49,654 bases of DNA, taken from contig JANPJV010000024.1 in the NCBI GenBank assembly GCA_031425695.1, positions 1 to 49,654 of the forward strand. Direction: 5' to 3'. Source of the DNA: JANPJV01 sp031425695 (GTDB lineage Bacteria; Pseudomonadota; Gammaproteobacteria; Xanthomonadales; SZUA-5). Under the pieces are notes generated by a model. The model made no database searches. It had not been told where the DNA came from and saw only the letters and a list, made by a program, of their open reading frames with translations. Of this stretch, positions 26,935-35,700 are shown piece after piece (position 1 is the first letter of the stretch; each line of letters begins with the position of its first letter). The position numbers were made by a program, and so were the translations under genes.

Positions 26935-27663
26935 ATGTCGACCACCCCCACGTTTTCCTCTTCCGACTGCAGTTCCGACGGCAGCGCAGTGGTCATCGGC
27001 GCCACGGGCGGCATCGGTGCCGCGCTGCTGGATCGCTTGACGGCGGAGGGTCGCTTTTCCAAGGTCTTTGGATTGAGCCGGCGCAGCCAGCCCCCGATCG
27101 ACCTGCTCGACGAGTCCAGCATCCAGGCGGCTGCCCATCGACTCGGGCTCGAGGCGACGTCCCTGCGGCTCGTGATCGATGCGACCGGGATGCTGCACGA
27201 TGGCGATTTTCGGCCCGAGCGCAGTTGGCGGGAACTCGATCCCGGACACCTGGCAAGGTCTTTCCAGCTCAACGCGATTGGGCCGGCGTTGTTGATGAAG
27301 CACTTCCTGCCCTTGTTCCCTCGCCAGGGGCGATCCGTGTTCGCGACCCTGTCGGCGCGTGTCGGGAGCATTGGCGACAATCGCCTCGGCGGCTGGTACA
27401 GCTACCGCGCATCCAAGTCAGCCCTGAATCAGTTGGTCCGCACCGCCGCCATCGAGCTCAAACGACAGTCCCCGCAAGCCTTGTGTGTCGCGCTGCACCC
27501 CGGCACCGTCGACACGCGCCTGTCCGCACCATTTCGCAAAGCCGACCTTTCGGTCCGCACTCCGGAGTCAGCAGCCGAGTTGATTCTCCAGGCCATGGAC
27601 GGATTGACCCCTGCCGAATCGGGCGGCTTTTTTGATTATCGCGGTGAGTCCATTCCCTGGTGA
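26935..27663 (+). CDS. Short-chain dehydrogenase/reductase (C-factor/CsgA-like)
   Basis: A 242-residue classical SDR. The cofactor motif GATGGIG is at residues ~22-28 in VVIGATGGIGAALLDRL. The NAG-equivalent is 'DATGMLHDG', and the catalytic pair is YRASK in GWYSYRASKSALNQLVR. The C-terminal 'HPGTVDTRLSAPFRK' is typical of the C-factor/CsgA-like subgroup, whose members often sit near photolyase genes in Proteobacteria (from memory, not checked). A short Ser-rich N-terminal extension (MSTTPTFSSSDCSSDG) precedes the fold; a later start is possible but no better ribosome-binding site is seen. Its 3' end overlaps the convergent photolyase-like gene by 28 bases. Confidence 0.92.
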   Translation: MSTTPTFSSSDCSSDGSAVVIGATGGIGAALLDRLTAEGRFSKVFGLSRRSQPPIDLLDESSIQAAAHRLGLEATSLRLVIDATGMLHDGDFRPERSWRELDPGHLARSFQLNAIGPALLMKHFLPLFPRQGRSVFATLSARVGSIGDNRLGGWYSYRASKSALNQLVRTAAIELKRQSPQALCVALHPGTVDTRLSAPFRKADLSVRTPESAAELILQAMDGLTPAESGGFFDYRGESIPW

Positions 27664-28877
27664 ACGCCGCGCTGTAGCAGGTCTGCGGCCGTGTCCAAGC
27701 CACGTGTGGCGAGCTTCCACCACTGTGAAAACGAGTCGCAGCGGCGATCGATTGGAGGGAACAGCGCGGGGGCGCTCGCGCACGTCGCCATGCGACCCAA
27801 CCACGGCGCCAGGTGTGGCTCGTCGACGCTGCGCACGCTGCGGGCGCCCTGCAATGCGGCGCTGATGGCGCCGGCGTCGCCAGACCAGCGATTTGCCGTC
27901 AACTGGGCCATGCGCTCACCAACGAATTGCCAGCGCCGTTCGCTCCACGGCCAATGCCGGTGAAAGTCGGCAAAGAAGATGCCGATCACCGCCGTATCCG
28001 CTGGCAAGTCAACCGGGAGATTCCCCAGATCCCAGGGGTGTACCAGCCAGACGTCGCGACCAGCGACTGCTGCTGCATCAGGTGCCGTTACCCCGAGTTT
28101 GAGTGGTGGGTCCGTCCGCAATTGCGGCTCGGTGCCGCCCGCGCCTGCGGGCGCTCCGTGGTCGGTCGCCCGCGGGACTGCATGCTGGGTCGATGACTGC
28201 GCTGGCTGGCGGGCCAGGCGGTCAAGGTCTTCGTAGGACTGGTCGATCGCGCTGCCGGGACTGTGCCAGGTAGCCGGTGCATAGCGCGCCACGTTCTCGG
28301 CGTTGAAGATGTACGGTTTGCTGCTGCCCGTTCCAGCGATCCATTGCCAGCTGAGATGGTTGCTGGCGAGGTCGCCATCAAGCAGATGCGCGTACAGCCA
28401 GTCGGCGCCTGCCCGCCACTGCACCTTGCGCACATGCACCACGTAACTGGCCAGCCACATGCGCGCGTGGTTGTGCAACATGCCCGTGGCGTACAGTTGG
28501 CGCACGGCTTCGTCCACCACCGGCACGCCCGTGCGTCCCGCGCGGATGTCTGCCGGCACCTCGCGGGCGTACGCATCGTCGGGCAGTGGGCCCGGATGCA
28601 GTGAACTGAGAATGCCGTCCCCACGGTGCTGCCAGACATGCCGGAAGTACGCGCGCCATCCGAGCTCGTAAACGAACTTGTGCTGCACGTCGAGCGCACG
28701 CTGCGAGTTCACGCCCGCGAGCACCTCGCCGAGGGTCACGAGTCCGTGCGTGATGTACGGCGACAAAGTGCTCACAGCGCCGTCGAGCGCATTGCGCGTG
28801 CGTGCGTAGTCGGCGGGGCGCACCGCAGCAATCCGCGCATGCGCGGCGGCCAGCGTCGGCGAGAAGAGCTCACTCAC
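27636..28877 (-). CDS. Photolyase/cryptochrome-family protein with FAD domain first (permuted layout)
   Basis: A 413-residue protein started by GTG at 28877, overlapping the upstream photolyase stop by four bases (GTGA). Residues 1-215 are a photolyase FAD-binding domain: 'STLSPYITHGLVTLGEV', 'KFVYELGWRAYFRHVW', HNHARM (135-140), LDGDLASNHLSWQW (166-179), 'IFNAENVARYAP'. After a Pro/Ala-rich linker (216-272), residues ~273-400 read DVWLVHPWDLGNLP...TAVIGIFFADFHRHWPWSERR, resembling the alpha/beta antenna domain that normally stands N-terminal to the FAD domain. The order is therefore reversed. FAD binding is likely; DNA repair versus light sensing cannot be told. It is convergent with, and overlaps, the SDR gene by 28 bases. 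Confidence 0.88.
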   Translation of the reverse strand: MSELFSPTLAAAHARIAAVRPADYARTRNALDGAVSTLSPYITHGLVTLGEVLAGVNSQRALDVQHKFVYELGWRAYFRHVWQHRGDGILSSLHPGPLPDDAYAREVPADIRAGRTGVPVVDEAVRQLYATGMLHNHARMWLASYVVHVRKVQWRAGADWLYAHLLDGDLASNHLSWQWIAGTGSSKPYIFNAENVARYAPATWHSPGSAIDQSYEDLDRLARQPAQSSTQHAVPRATDHGAPAGAGGTEPQLRTDPPLKLGVTAPDAAAVAGRDVWLVHPWDLGNLPVDLPADTAVIGIFFADFHRHWPWSERRWQFVGERMAQLTANRWSGDAGAISAALQGARSVRSVDEPHLAPWLGRMATCASAPALFPPIDRRCDSFSQWWKLATRGLDTAADLLQRGVHQGMDSPR

Positions 28878-30439
28878 AACGGCGAACGGCCGGCAGCGAC
28901 TCCGACTTCGCCCCGGCGAATCGACGCCGCGCGTTCACCCACCGCTTGCTTTTCATCCGCGCTCAGGCGCGCGACATTTTTCACCTGGAGAGCCATGCGC
29001 GGATTGGCCGCGAGCGCCGTTTCATGGCGCACCAGGAAATCCCAATACAGCGTGGTGAACGGGCAGGCACGATCGCCAGTGCGCTGTGCAGGGTCGTAGC
29101 GACAGGCCGTGCAATGCGGACTCATGCGCTGGATGTACTTGCCGGTGGCGATATAGGGCTTGCTGCCCATCACGCCGCCGTCGGCGTACTGGCTCATGCC
29201 CAGCGTGTTGGGCAGTTCGACCCATTCCACGGCGTCGACGTAGACCGCCAGGTACCAGGCGTGAACCTGCTTGGGCTGCACCCCGAACATCAGGGCGAAC
29301 AGACCGGTGACCATCAAACGCTGAATGTGGTTGGCGTAACCGTGGGTCAGCGTCTGCTCCAGTGCATCACGCAAGCAGGCCATGTCGGTTGCGCCAGTCC
29401 AGTACCACGCCGGCAGGTCCTGCTGGGCGTCCAGTGCGTTGCGTTCCAGATAGGCTGGCATCTGTGTCCAGTAGATGCCGCGCACGTATTCGCGCCAGCC
29501 AAGAATCTGGCGAATGAAGCCTTCAACGCTGGCCAGTGGCGCGTGCCCATCGCGATACGCCGCTTCTGCCGCCGCGACCACTTCACGCGGATTGATGAGC
29601 TTGAGATTGATCGCTGCCGACAGATGCGAATGATAAAGCCATGGGTCTCCCGGCCAGATCGCATCCTGGTAGCGGCCGAACAGCGGCAGGCGCTGCTCGA
29701 TGAAGGCGTGCAGTGAGTGCAGAGCCTGTGCGCGCGTAAGCGGCCAGGCGAAACTCTCCAGTCGGCCGGGATGCGCTGCGAAGCGGGCATTGACCAGGGC
29801 GATCACTTCCTGGGTCACGCCGTCGGGCTCGAAGTGAGCGCGCGGCGGAACCTTCGCGGGGCCGGCAGCACCAAATGCCTCGCGGTTGTCGGTATCGAAG
29901 TTCCACTGGCCGCCGACCGGCTCATCCGCTTGCATCAGCACGCGGTGTCGCCGGCGCTGTTCGCGATAGAAATACTCCATGCGCAGCGTCTTGCGACCGC
30001 GCGCATGCGCCGCGAACTCACGTACGGTGACGAAGAAGTGGCGGTCGTCGCAAATGCGCAGTGGCAACGACATTTCCTCGGCCACCGCCTTGAGAGCCTG
30101 CAGGACGCGCCAATCGCCAGGGGCCGTGAGCGTCAGGGAAGTTGGGCGCAGACGTTCGATATCCGCCCGCAATTGCGCCGCCAGGTTGCCGTGATTGCCG
30201 GGCGCGTCGAGCTGCGTGTAGTGCAGTGGCCGGCCTGCGGATCGCAACGCCTGCGCGAAGTGGCGCATCGCCGCGAGGAACAGCACGATGCGCGGCTTGC
30301 TCGACCAGACGTGAGTCGCTTCGTCCGCGACTTCGGCCATCCAAACGGCATCTTGCCCGCAATCAAAGCCATCGAACGCTGCTGCGTCGAGATCGAGCTG
30401 ATCTCCGAGGACGATGATCAAGTTGCGCAGCTCAGCCAC
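28874..30439 (-). CDS. phrB: FeS-containing photolyase/cryptochrome (PhrB/FeS-BCP class)
   Basis: A 521-residue protein, normal length for the class, started by GTG at 30439 (VAELRNLIIVLGDQLD, the typical opening). Four cysteines, C355, C443, C446 and C459 (ACLRDA; HCTACRYDP; RACPF), have the spacing of the [4Fe-4S] ligands of Agrobacterium PhrB (350/438/441/454 as I recall). The FAD region includes 'EGFIRQILGWREYVRGIYW' and 'GMSQYADGGVMGSKPYIATGKYIQRMS'. The enzyme should repair (6-4) photoproducts using blue light, FAD and a lumazine-type antenna. At the lesion site the sequence is Asn370-His371 where PhrB has His-His (recollection). It overlaps the DUF2256 gene by eight bases upstream and the second photolyase-like gene by four downstream. 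Confidence 0.95.
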   Translation of the reverse strand: MAELRNLIIVLGDQLDLDAAAFDGFDCGQDAVWMAEVADEATHVWSSKPRIVLFLAAMRHFAQALRSAGRPLHYTQLDAPGNHGNLAAQLRADIERLRPTSLTLTAPGDWRVLQALKAVAEEMSLPLRICDDRHFFVTVREFAAHARGRKTLRMEYFYREQRRRHRVLMQADEPVGGQWNFDTDNREAFGAAGPAKVPPRAHFEPDGVTQEVIALVNARFAAHPGRLESFAWPLTRAQALHSLHAFIEQRLPLFGRYQDAIWPGDPWLYHSHLSAAINLKLINPREVVAAAEAAYRDGHAPLASVEGFIRQILGWREYVRGIYWTQMPAYLERNALDAQQDLPAWYWTGATDMACLRDALEQTLTHGYANHIQRLMVTGLFALMFGVQPKQVHAWYLAVYVDAVEWVELPNTLGMSQYADGGVMGSKPYIATGKYIQRMSPHCTACRYDPAQRTGDRACPFTTLYWDFLVRHETALAANPRMALQVKNVARLSADEKQAVGERAASIRRGEVGVAAGRSPL

Positions 30440-30605
30440 GTGCGGCTTTCCGGCGCCGGCAGGCTTCCGAGCAGTACTTCACCTCGGCCCAGTTTTTAGC
30501 CCACCGGCGGCGCCAAGTCATCGGCAGCCCACACACCTCGCACAGTTTGCTGGGCAGGGTCGACTTGTTGCCGCGATGCGCGGTACTACCCAGCCTTGCG
30601 GGCAC
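30432..30605 (-). CDS. DUF2256 small zinc-binding protein
   Basis: A 57-residue protein, easily missed because of its size and GTG start. GTG at 30605 follows AAGGAG by six to seven bases. It reads HRGNKSTLPSKLCEVCGLPM, then TWRRRWAKNWAEVKYCSEAC and RRRKAARG. The Cys22-x2-Cys25 and Cys45-x3-Cys49 pairs can bind one zinc, and the TWR[RK]RW..[ND]W..VKYCS..CR pattern is DUF2256. Such proteins are recurrently encoded next to FeS-photolyase/cryptochrome genes (established association as I recall it); their function is unknown. The stop codon lies inside the photolyase start region (CGTGGCTGA), implying translational coupling. It is the first gene of a three-gene operon. Confidence 0.9.
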   Translation of the reverse strand: MPARLGSTAHRGNKSTLPSKLCEVCGLPMTWRRRWAKNWAEVKYCSEACRRRKAARG

Positions 30606-30855
30606 GATGCTCTCCTTGCGGCGCGTGGGTTCGGTGGTTGAAGCGGCACGCTAGCGCAGTTGCGGCGGGGGTGGCGCGACGGTGCGGGCAGCTCGCCGTG
30701 CGCGCCTGCACAACGCTGTGTCAGCAGCCAAGCAGGGCGAGCAACGGCGCAGCAGAGGTTAACCCTTTTGCCTCTAGCTCCGGTAACGATGCCGGCGAAT
30801 GTCATGGATCGTCCGCCGTACCGGTCTTGTCGCCATTCGATTGAAGGAGAAGCAA
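30606..30855. promoter_or_regulatory. Divergent control region between DUF2256/photolyase operon and lipocalin
   Basis: This is 250 bases of non-coding DNA between two start codons that face apart (GTG at 30605 minus, ATG at 30856 plus). AAGGAG precedes each start. I see no convincing -35/-10 pair or operator palindrome. Because both sides encode proteins of one presumed stress response, a shared regulator site is expected here (inference). Confidence 0.45.
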
Positions 30856-31398
30856 ATGCGCGAGCGCATATTGATCGTGGTGGCTGTACTCATCATCGCC
30901 GCCTGTGCGAGTCCCGGCGCGCGCGTCTCGCCGCAGCTCGAAGCGACACCGACGGTAGACCTGCCGCGCTTCATGGGCACCTGGTATGTGATCGCGAACG
31001 TGCCGTACTTTTTCGAGAACGACAAGGTCGCAACCCGCGACGAGTATCGCTTGCGTCCCGACGGCCGCATCGATAACGACTTTGTGTTCAAGAAGCGCTT
31101 CGGCGAAGAGGATCGTCGTTGGCGCGGTATCTCGAGCGTAGTGCCGGGCAGTGGCGGGGCGCGCTGGAAAGTGCAGTTCGTATGGCCTTTCTCTACCGTG
31201 CTGGAGGTGCTGCATATCGACGACGACTACCAGGGTGCGGCGCTGGCAACGCCCAACCGCAAGCTCGCGTGGGTATTCGGCCGCAATCCGACTATGGATC
31301 CTGCGCGCTATCAGGCATTGGTCGCAAAACTGGTCGAGCGCGGCGTGGACGCGTCTGCTTTGCAACCAGTGCCGCAGGTGGCGCCCGGCAGCAATTGA
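30856..31398 (+). CDS. blc: Bacterial lipocalin lipoprotein
   Basis: A 180-residue protein. The ATG at 30856 follows GAAGGAGA with five to six bases spacing, better than the in-frame upstream start at 30799. The signal peptide RILIVVAVLIIAAC ends in a lipobox, so the protein is lipid-anchored, by analogy to Blc in the outer membrane. The lipocalin motif FMGTWYVIANVPYFFEN, the strand 'DEYRLRPDGRIDNDFVFKK', and 'FSTVLEVLHIDDDYQGAALA' with a closing 'RKLAWVFGRNPTMD' show a complete eight-stranded barrel. Blc-type lipocalins bind lysophospholipids or fatty acids and serve membrane repair. Its divergent position beside the photolyase operon fits membrane-damage control under light stress. Confidence 0.93.
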   Translation: MRERILIVVAVLIIAACASPGARVSPQLEATPTVDLPRFMGTWYVIANVPYFFENDKVATRDEYRLRPDGRIDNDFVFKKRFGEEDRRWRGISSVVPGSGGARWKVQFVWPFSTVLEVLHIDDDYQGAALATPNRKLAWVFGRNPTMDPARYQALVAKLVERGVDASALQPVPQVAPGSN

Positions 31399-31559
31399 TG
31401 CATCAGCCGACATCGAATGCAGTGAGTGGATAAGCCGCCTCGCACGTTCGCGTCAAAATCAGAGTCCCAGGGCTCGAACGCGCAAGAATGGTGCCGCGCA
31501 ATGCGCAATGCGCAATCGAGCCCGGACATCTCGCGATCTTTCAGGCACCATCCCGCGCC

Positions 31560-32567
31560 ATGCAAATCGACGAACTCCGCCAGCGCCTACGCGGCCTTGG
31601 GGCGCGGGCCCTGCACGAACAGACGGTGCTCAGGAACTGGACACGTGCCTGGCCGCTCGACACCTGCCGGGGCAGCCCTGAGCGGTTCTTTCCTGCGGGT
31701 GTACGGTCAGCGCTACCGGCCATGGCTGACGACCTTGCGGGTCTCGCGCGCAAGCGATCGGAGCACCCCAGCGCCGACGGCTCGCTGCGGCTGCTGGTGG
31801 GCTTGCGCGACGGGCAGGCGGTCGAGAGCGTGCTGCTTCCGCGCGACGGCGTGTGCGTCTCGTCGCAGGTGGGGTGCGCCGTCGGCTGCGTGTTCTGCAT
31901 GACTGGCCGCGGCGGCCTGCGTCGCCACGTCGGCAGTGCGGAGATCGTCGCGCAGGTCGTCCTCGCGCGGCAGCAACGGACGGTGCGCCGCGTGGTGTTC
32001 ATGGGGATGGGCGAGCCGGCCCACAATCTCGACAACGTCATGGATGCCATCGAGGTGCTCGGCACGGTCGGTGACATCGGCCACAAGAACCTGGTGTTTT
32101 CGACCGTCGGCGATCCACGTGTATTCGAGCGCCTGCCGCGTGGCCCGGTGAAACCGGCGCTGGCGCTGTCGCTGCATACGACACGCGCGGACCTGCGCAC
32201 GAGGCTGCTGCCGCGCGCGCCGCGCATCGATCCCAGGGAGCTGGTCGAGGCGGGCGAGTGCTACGCCCGCGCGACTGGATACCCGATCCAGTACCAGTGG
32301 ACGCTGCTCGAAGGCATCAACGACTCCGACGAGGAGCTCGCCGGAATCGTATCGCTGCTATCGGGCAAGTACGCCGTGATGAATTTCATCCCGTTCAACG
32401 CTGGCGACGGGCTCGCATTCAGACGGCCGAGCGGCGAGCGTGCCAAGGCGATGAGCTTGCACCTCCACCGGCACGGCATCCTGACGAAGCTGCGGCAATC
32501 GGCGGGTCAGGACGTCGACGGCGGCTGCGGGCAGCTACGGGCGCGGGCTCTCGTCAAGGCGGGGTAG
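31560..32567 (+). CDS. RlmN-like radical SAM RNA methyltransferase
   Basis: A 335-residue protein. The ATG at 31560 gives MQIDELRQRLRGLGARALHE, an RlmN-like N-terminus; the frame is open back to 31488. The radical-SAM cluster C106-x3-C110-x2-C113 lies in VCVSSQVGCAVGCVFCMTG. 'VVFMGMGEPAHNLDNVMDAI' is the RlmN GGE-type SAM motif, and Cys323 in DVDGGCGQL matches the catalytic methyl-carrying Cys. RlmN methylates C2 of A2503 in 23S rRNA and A37 of some tRNAs through this Cys. The FMGMGEP and GCGQL forms fit RlmN better than Cfr. At 335 residues it is shorter than housekeeping RlmN (~370-400), so it may be a second, accessory copy. Confidence 0.88.
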   Translation: MQIDELRQRLRGLGARALHEQTVLRNWTRAWPLDTCRGSPERFFPAGVRSALPAMADDLAGLARKRSEHPSADGSLRLLVGLRDGQAVESVLLPRDGVCVSSQVGCAVGCVFCMTGRGGLRRHVGSAEIVAQVVLARQQRTVRRVVFMGMGEPAHNLDNVMDAIEVLGTVGDIGHKNLVFSTVGDPRVFERLPRGPVKPALALSLHTTRADLRTRLLPRAPRIDPRELVEAGECYARATGYPIQYQWTLLEGINDSDEELAGIVSLLSGKYAVMNFIPFNAGDGLAFRRPSGERAKAMSLHLHRHGILTKLRQSAGQDVDGGCGQLRARALVKAG

Positions 32568-32736
32568 GGCGGATGCGCCCGCCAAATCGAATATCGCGAA
32601 GGCGCCACCGTGCAAGGCGGCTGGCTCCCGCTACGTAGCGAGACGCGGCCGCCGGCGCGATCCGGCTGTTCGCGAAGCACCAATCCCGCGCGCGCTCGGA
32701 ACCGTTCTACCTGAGGGTGGCAATGCAAGCTTCGAC

Positions 32737-35700
32737 TTACTCGAATCCGTCCTCGAAAATCGAGTCTGCGGGCTGGCCATCGTCATTCGTAATCGTGCCG
32801 TTGCCATTGGCTCCCAGCGTAACCGCGCCGGCGGGAATGTTGATGGGAACGATGAGGCTGGAAAGACGCAGGCGGAAGCTTTCGTTGGCCTCGATGACGC
32901 CGTCGCCGACGATCTGCACGATCGTCGTGCGCAGGGTCGAGCCGCTGGTGAAGCTCAAGTTACCGTCGACCACTGCAACGTAGTCGTTGTTGGCGAGAGT
33001 GGCGGGATCGGCGCCGTTGCCGTCCGCGGTGTCGAGGCGCGCGCTGATGACGCCTTGAACCGGATTGGAAAGGGTCGCGCTGAAGCTCAGGTTCTTGGTG
33101 CCGAAGTCGCCCTCGGTAATCGCAACGTTGTTGAGGCTGAGCGTGGCGGTGTCGTCGTTGCTGAGGGTGCCGGTGGCGCTGGCGACGTTGATGGCTGCGT
33201 TGGTGGCGCCGCTCAGGGTCATGGTCAAGGTCTCACTGCCTTCGACCACGTTGTCGGTCACGACGGGGACACGGATCACCCGGCTGGCCTGGCCACTGGC
33301 GAACGTCAGAGTTCCGGTGACACTGGTGTAGTCACTGCCGGCAGTCGCACTCCCGCTGCTGCTGGCGTAGTCCACTTCGACCAGCGTCTGCGGCGTGGGA
33401 GACGCCGTGACCGTGAACACCAGGTCGTTGTTGCCACCGGTACCTTCGACTTCGCTGACGGGACCAATCGAAAGCGTGGTCGCGATGATCGGATCGGAAT
33501 CGGTGTCGGTGTTGTTTGCCGGGGTGAGGTCGGTGCGCGCGGAGGTGATCGTAGCGGTGTTGACCAGGGTGCCGGTGGCGCCGGGACTGATCGCACAGGC
33601 GGCGGTGTAGGTCACGCGCGCGCCGACCGGCAGGCTGATCGCGCCGTCATTGATGTTGCCGCTGCCCGATGGCGTGCAGGTGCCGCCGCTGCTGCCGGTG
33701 CAGGTCCAGTTGACGCTGGTGCAGGCGGCCGGGAAGGTGTCGCGAACGCGTTCGCCGCCGGTCGGGGTGAACCCGGAGTTACGGGCGATGATTGTATAGG
33801 TGGCCGTGGTGCCAGCCGTCACGCCATTGCTGCCATTGCTGACGCTGATGGAAAAATCCGGATTCTGCGCGTAGCACGGGGAGAACTCCGAGGTGCTTCC
33901 GCCCGCGCCCGTGGCCGTCAAGGCGATGGAATCAGTCTCGCTGAAATCACCCTCCGGCAGCAGGACGCTGAAGGGCTCGGTGCACTGGCCGTTCTGCAGC
34001 ACGGAGCAGCTCACGTCGACGGTGACGCTGCCAATCGGCGCATTGCCCTCCCCAAAGCCGGAGGCATCGCAGGTGGGCACGCGATAGATGTCGACGGCGT
34101 AGCTGCCTGGAGTCGTGCGCAAACTGCCTTCGAGCGAAACATAAACCTGGTTGAAGAACAGCGTGCGTTGCACGGTGTCGAGCAGTGGATAATTCTGCAG
34201 GCGGTTGGCCAGGCCAGTGACGAACGTGGTGATCGGATCATCGTCGTTTGGAGCCACCCCATCGGCATCGAGATCGATTCCAAGGCCCCCGTTGCTGGCG
34301 AAGCGGTTCTCGCGCACCTGGTTGCGGGCACCACTGCTGATGAAGATGCCATCGCCGGCATTGCTGGTAATGCTGTTGTCGGGGCCGATGCGGTTCTGGT
34401 GAGCGCCGTTGCTGATCGCGACTCCATTGCTGTTGGAAATGGAAAGCGTATTGCCGGTGACGACATTCAAGCGCGCCGTCGACCCGGTGATCAGCAGGTT
34501 CGGGGAATTGCTGAGGATGATCCGATTGTTGTCGATGACATTGGACGGCGAGGTCACGATGATCCCGAGCACATTGCCGAGGTCGTCGAGCCCGCGCGAA
34601 CCGATGGCGTTGCCCTGCACCAGGTTGGAACCCAGCCCGGCGAGCTGGATGGCGATGTTCGAATTGCCGATCAGGTTGACGTATTGCGGGTCGGTGCCAC
34701 CGATCTCCACCGCCGATGCCTGATCCAGCACGCGAATCGCGAAGTTGACGTCGTCTAGAGGCACAGCACCCACGCCGGCACCAAACTGGAGCCCGGCCAG
34801 GCGATGGCCGGCTCCCGAGCTGATGGTGACACCGCCGCCCGAGAACCCCGAGAATCCGACGTTGAACACCTCGAGGTCGTCGGTCGACTCATTGGAATCG
34901 AAGTTGATCGCATCGTCGACGCCCGTACCTGCGCGCAGGACGATGCATGGCGCGCCGTTGTAGGCGCCGAAATCCAGGGAATTGAGCACCGTGCCTGGCT
35001 GCGTCGCGCCCTTGATGCGCAGCTCGTCGGTGACCTGCAGCGTCGAGCTCAACGTGATCACGCGCGGGCAGCTGCCGCTGATGTCGAACTCGATCGACTG
35101 CGCGCCATTGAAGGCATTGGCACTGGCGACAGCCTGGGCCAGCGAACCGGTGCCGCTCGACTGCGTGTTGGTGACCGTCAGGATCGCGATGTTGTTCACC
35201 GCCGTCTCGAAGGCGCCGATGTCGGGATTGGTGCCAACCTCGCGCGGATTGGCCGCCAGGTCGAGCGCAGGCAGGCCGCCATCGACGAAGCGCGAACCGG
35301 CGTTGACCAGCGGCGAGGTGTTGCTCGGCACTCCGCTGGCCAGCAACAGTGGCGACGCGGTCAGGTTGTTGCTGTTCTGTTGAACCGCGCCGCTGGTGAT
35401 CGTGATGCTGTCGTAGCGATTGCGAATCGCAAAGAGATCGCCACCGTTGATGATGACCTCGCCACCGTCGTTGTCGAACACGCTGTTCTGCAGTCTCACC
35501 AGCGCCTGCGGCGGGTTGTCGCCCGCGCTGAAGGGCTGGACGTTGATGCTCATACTGCCGTTGCGCAACGTGCTGCCTACCATCGTGAACGTCTGCGGCG
35601 TGACTTCCTCCCCCCAGAAGAATCCGTACGAAAGGAGATTGTCGTTCGGGTTGTCACTGCGCGAGGTGAGCATCGAATTCCGGATTGCCGCGCTATGGCA

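Noticed and set aside
33055..34758. 567-codon plus-strand open frame opposite the beta-helix/Calx-beta gene
   Set aside because: Val/Gly/Ala/Asp-rich antisense of repeat DNA with no signal peptide or domain.
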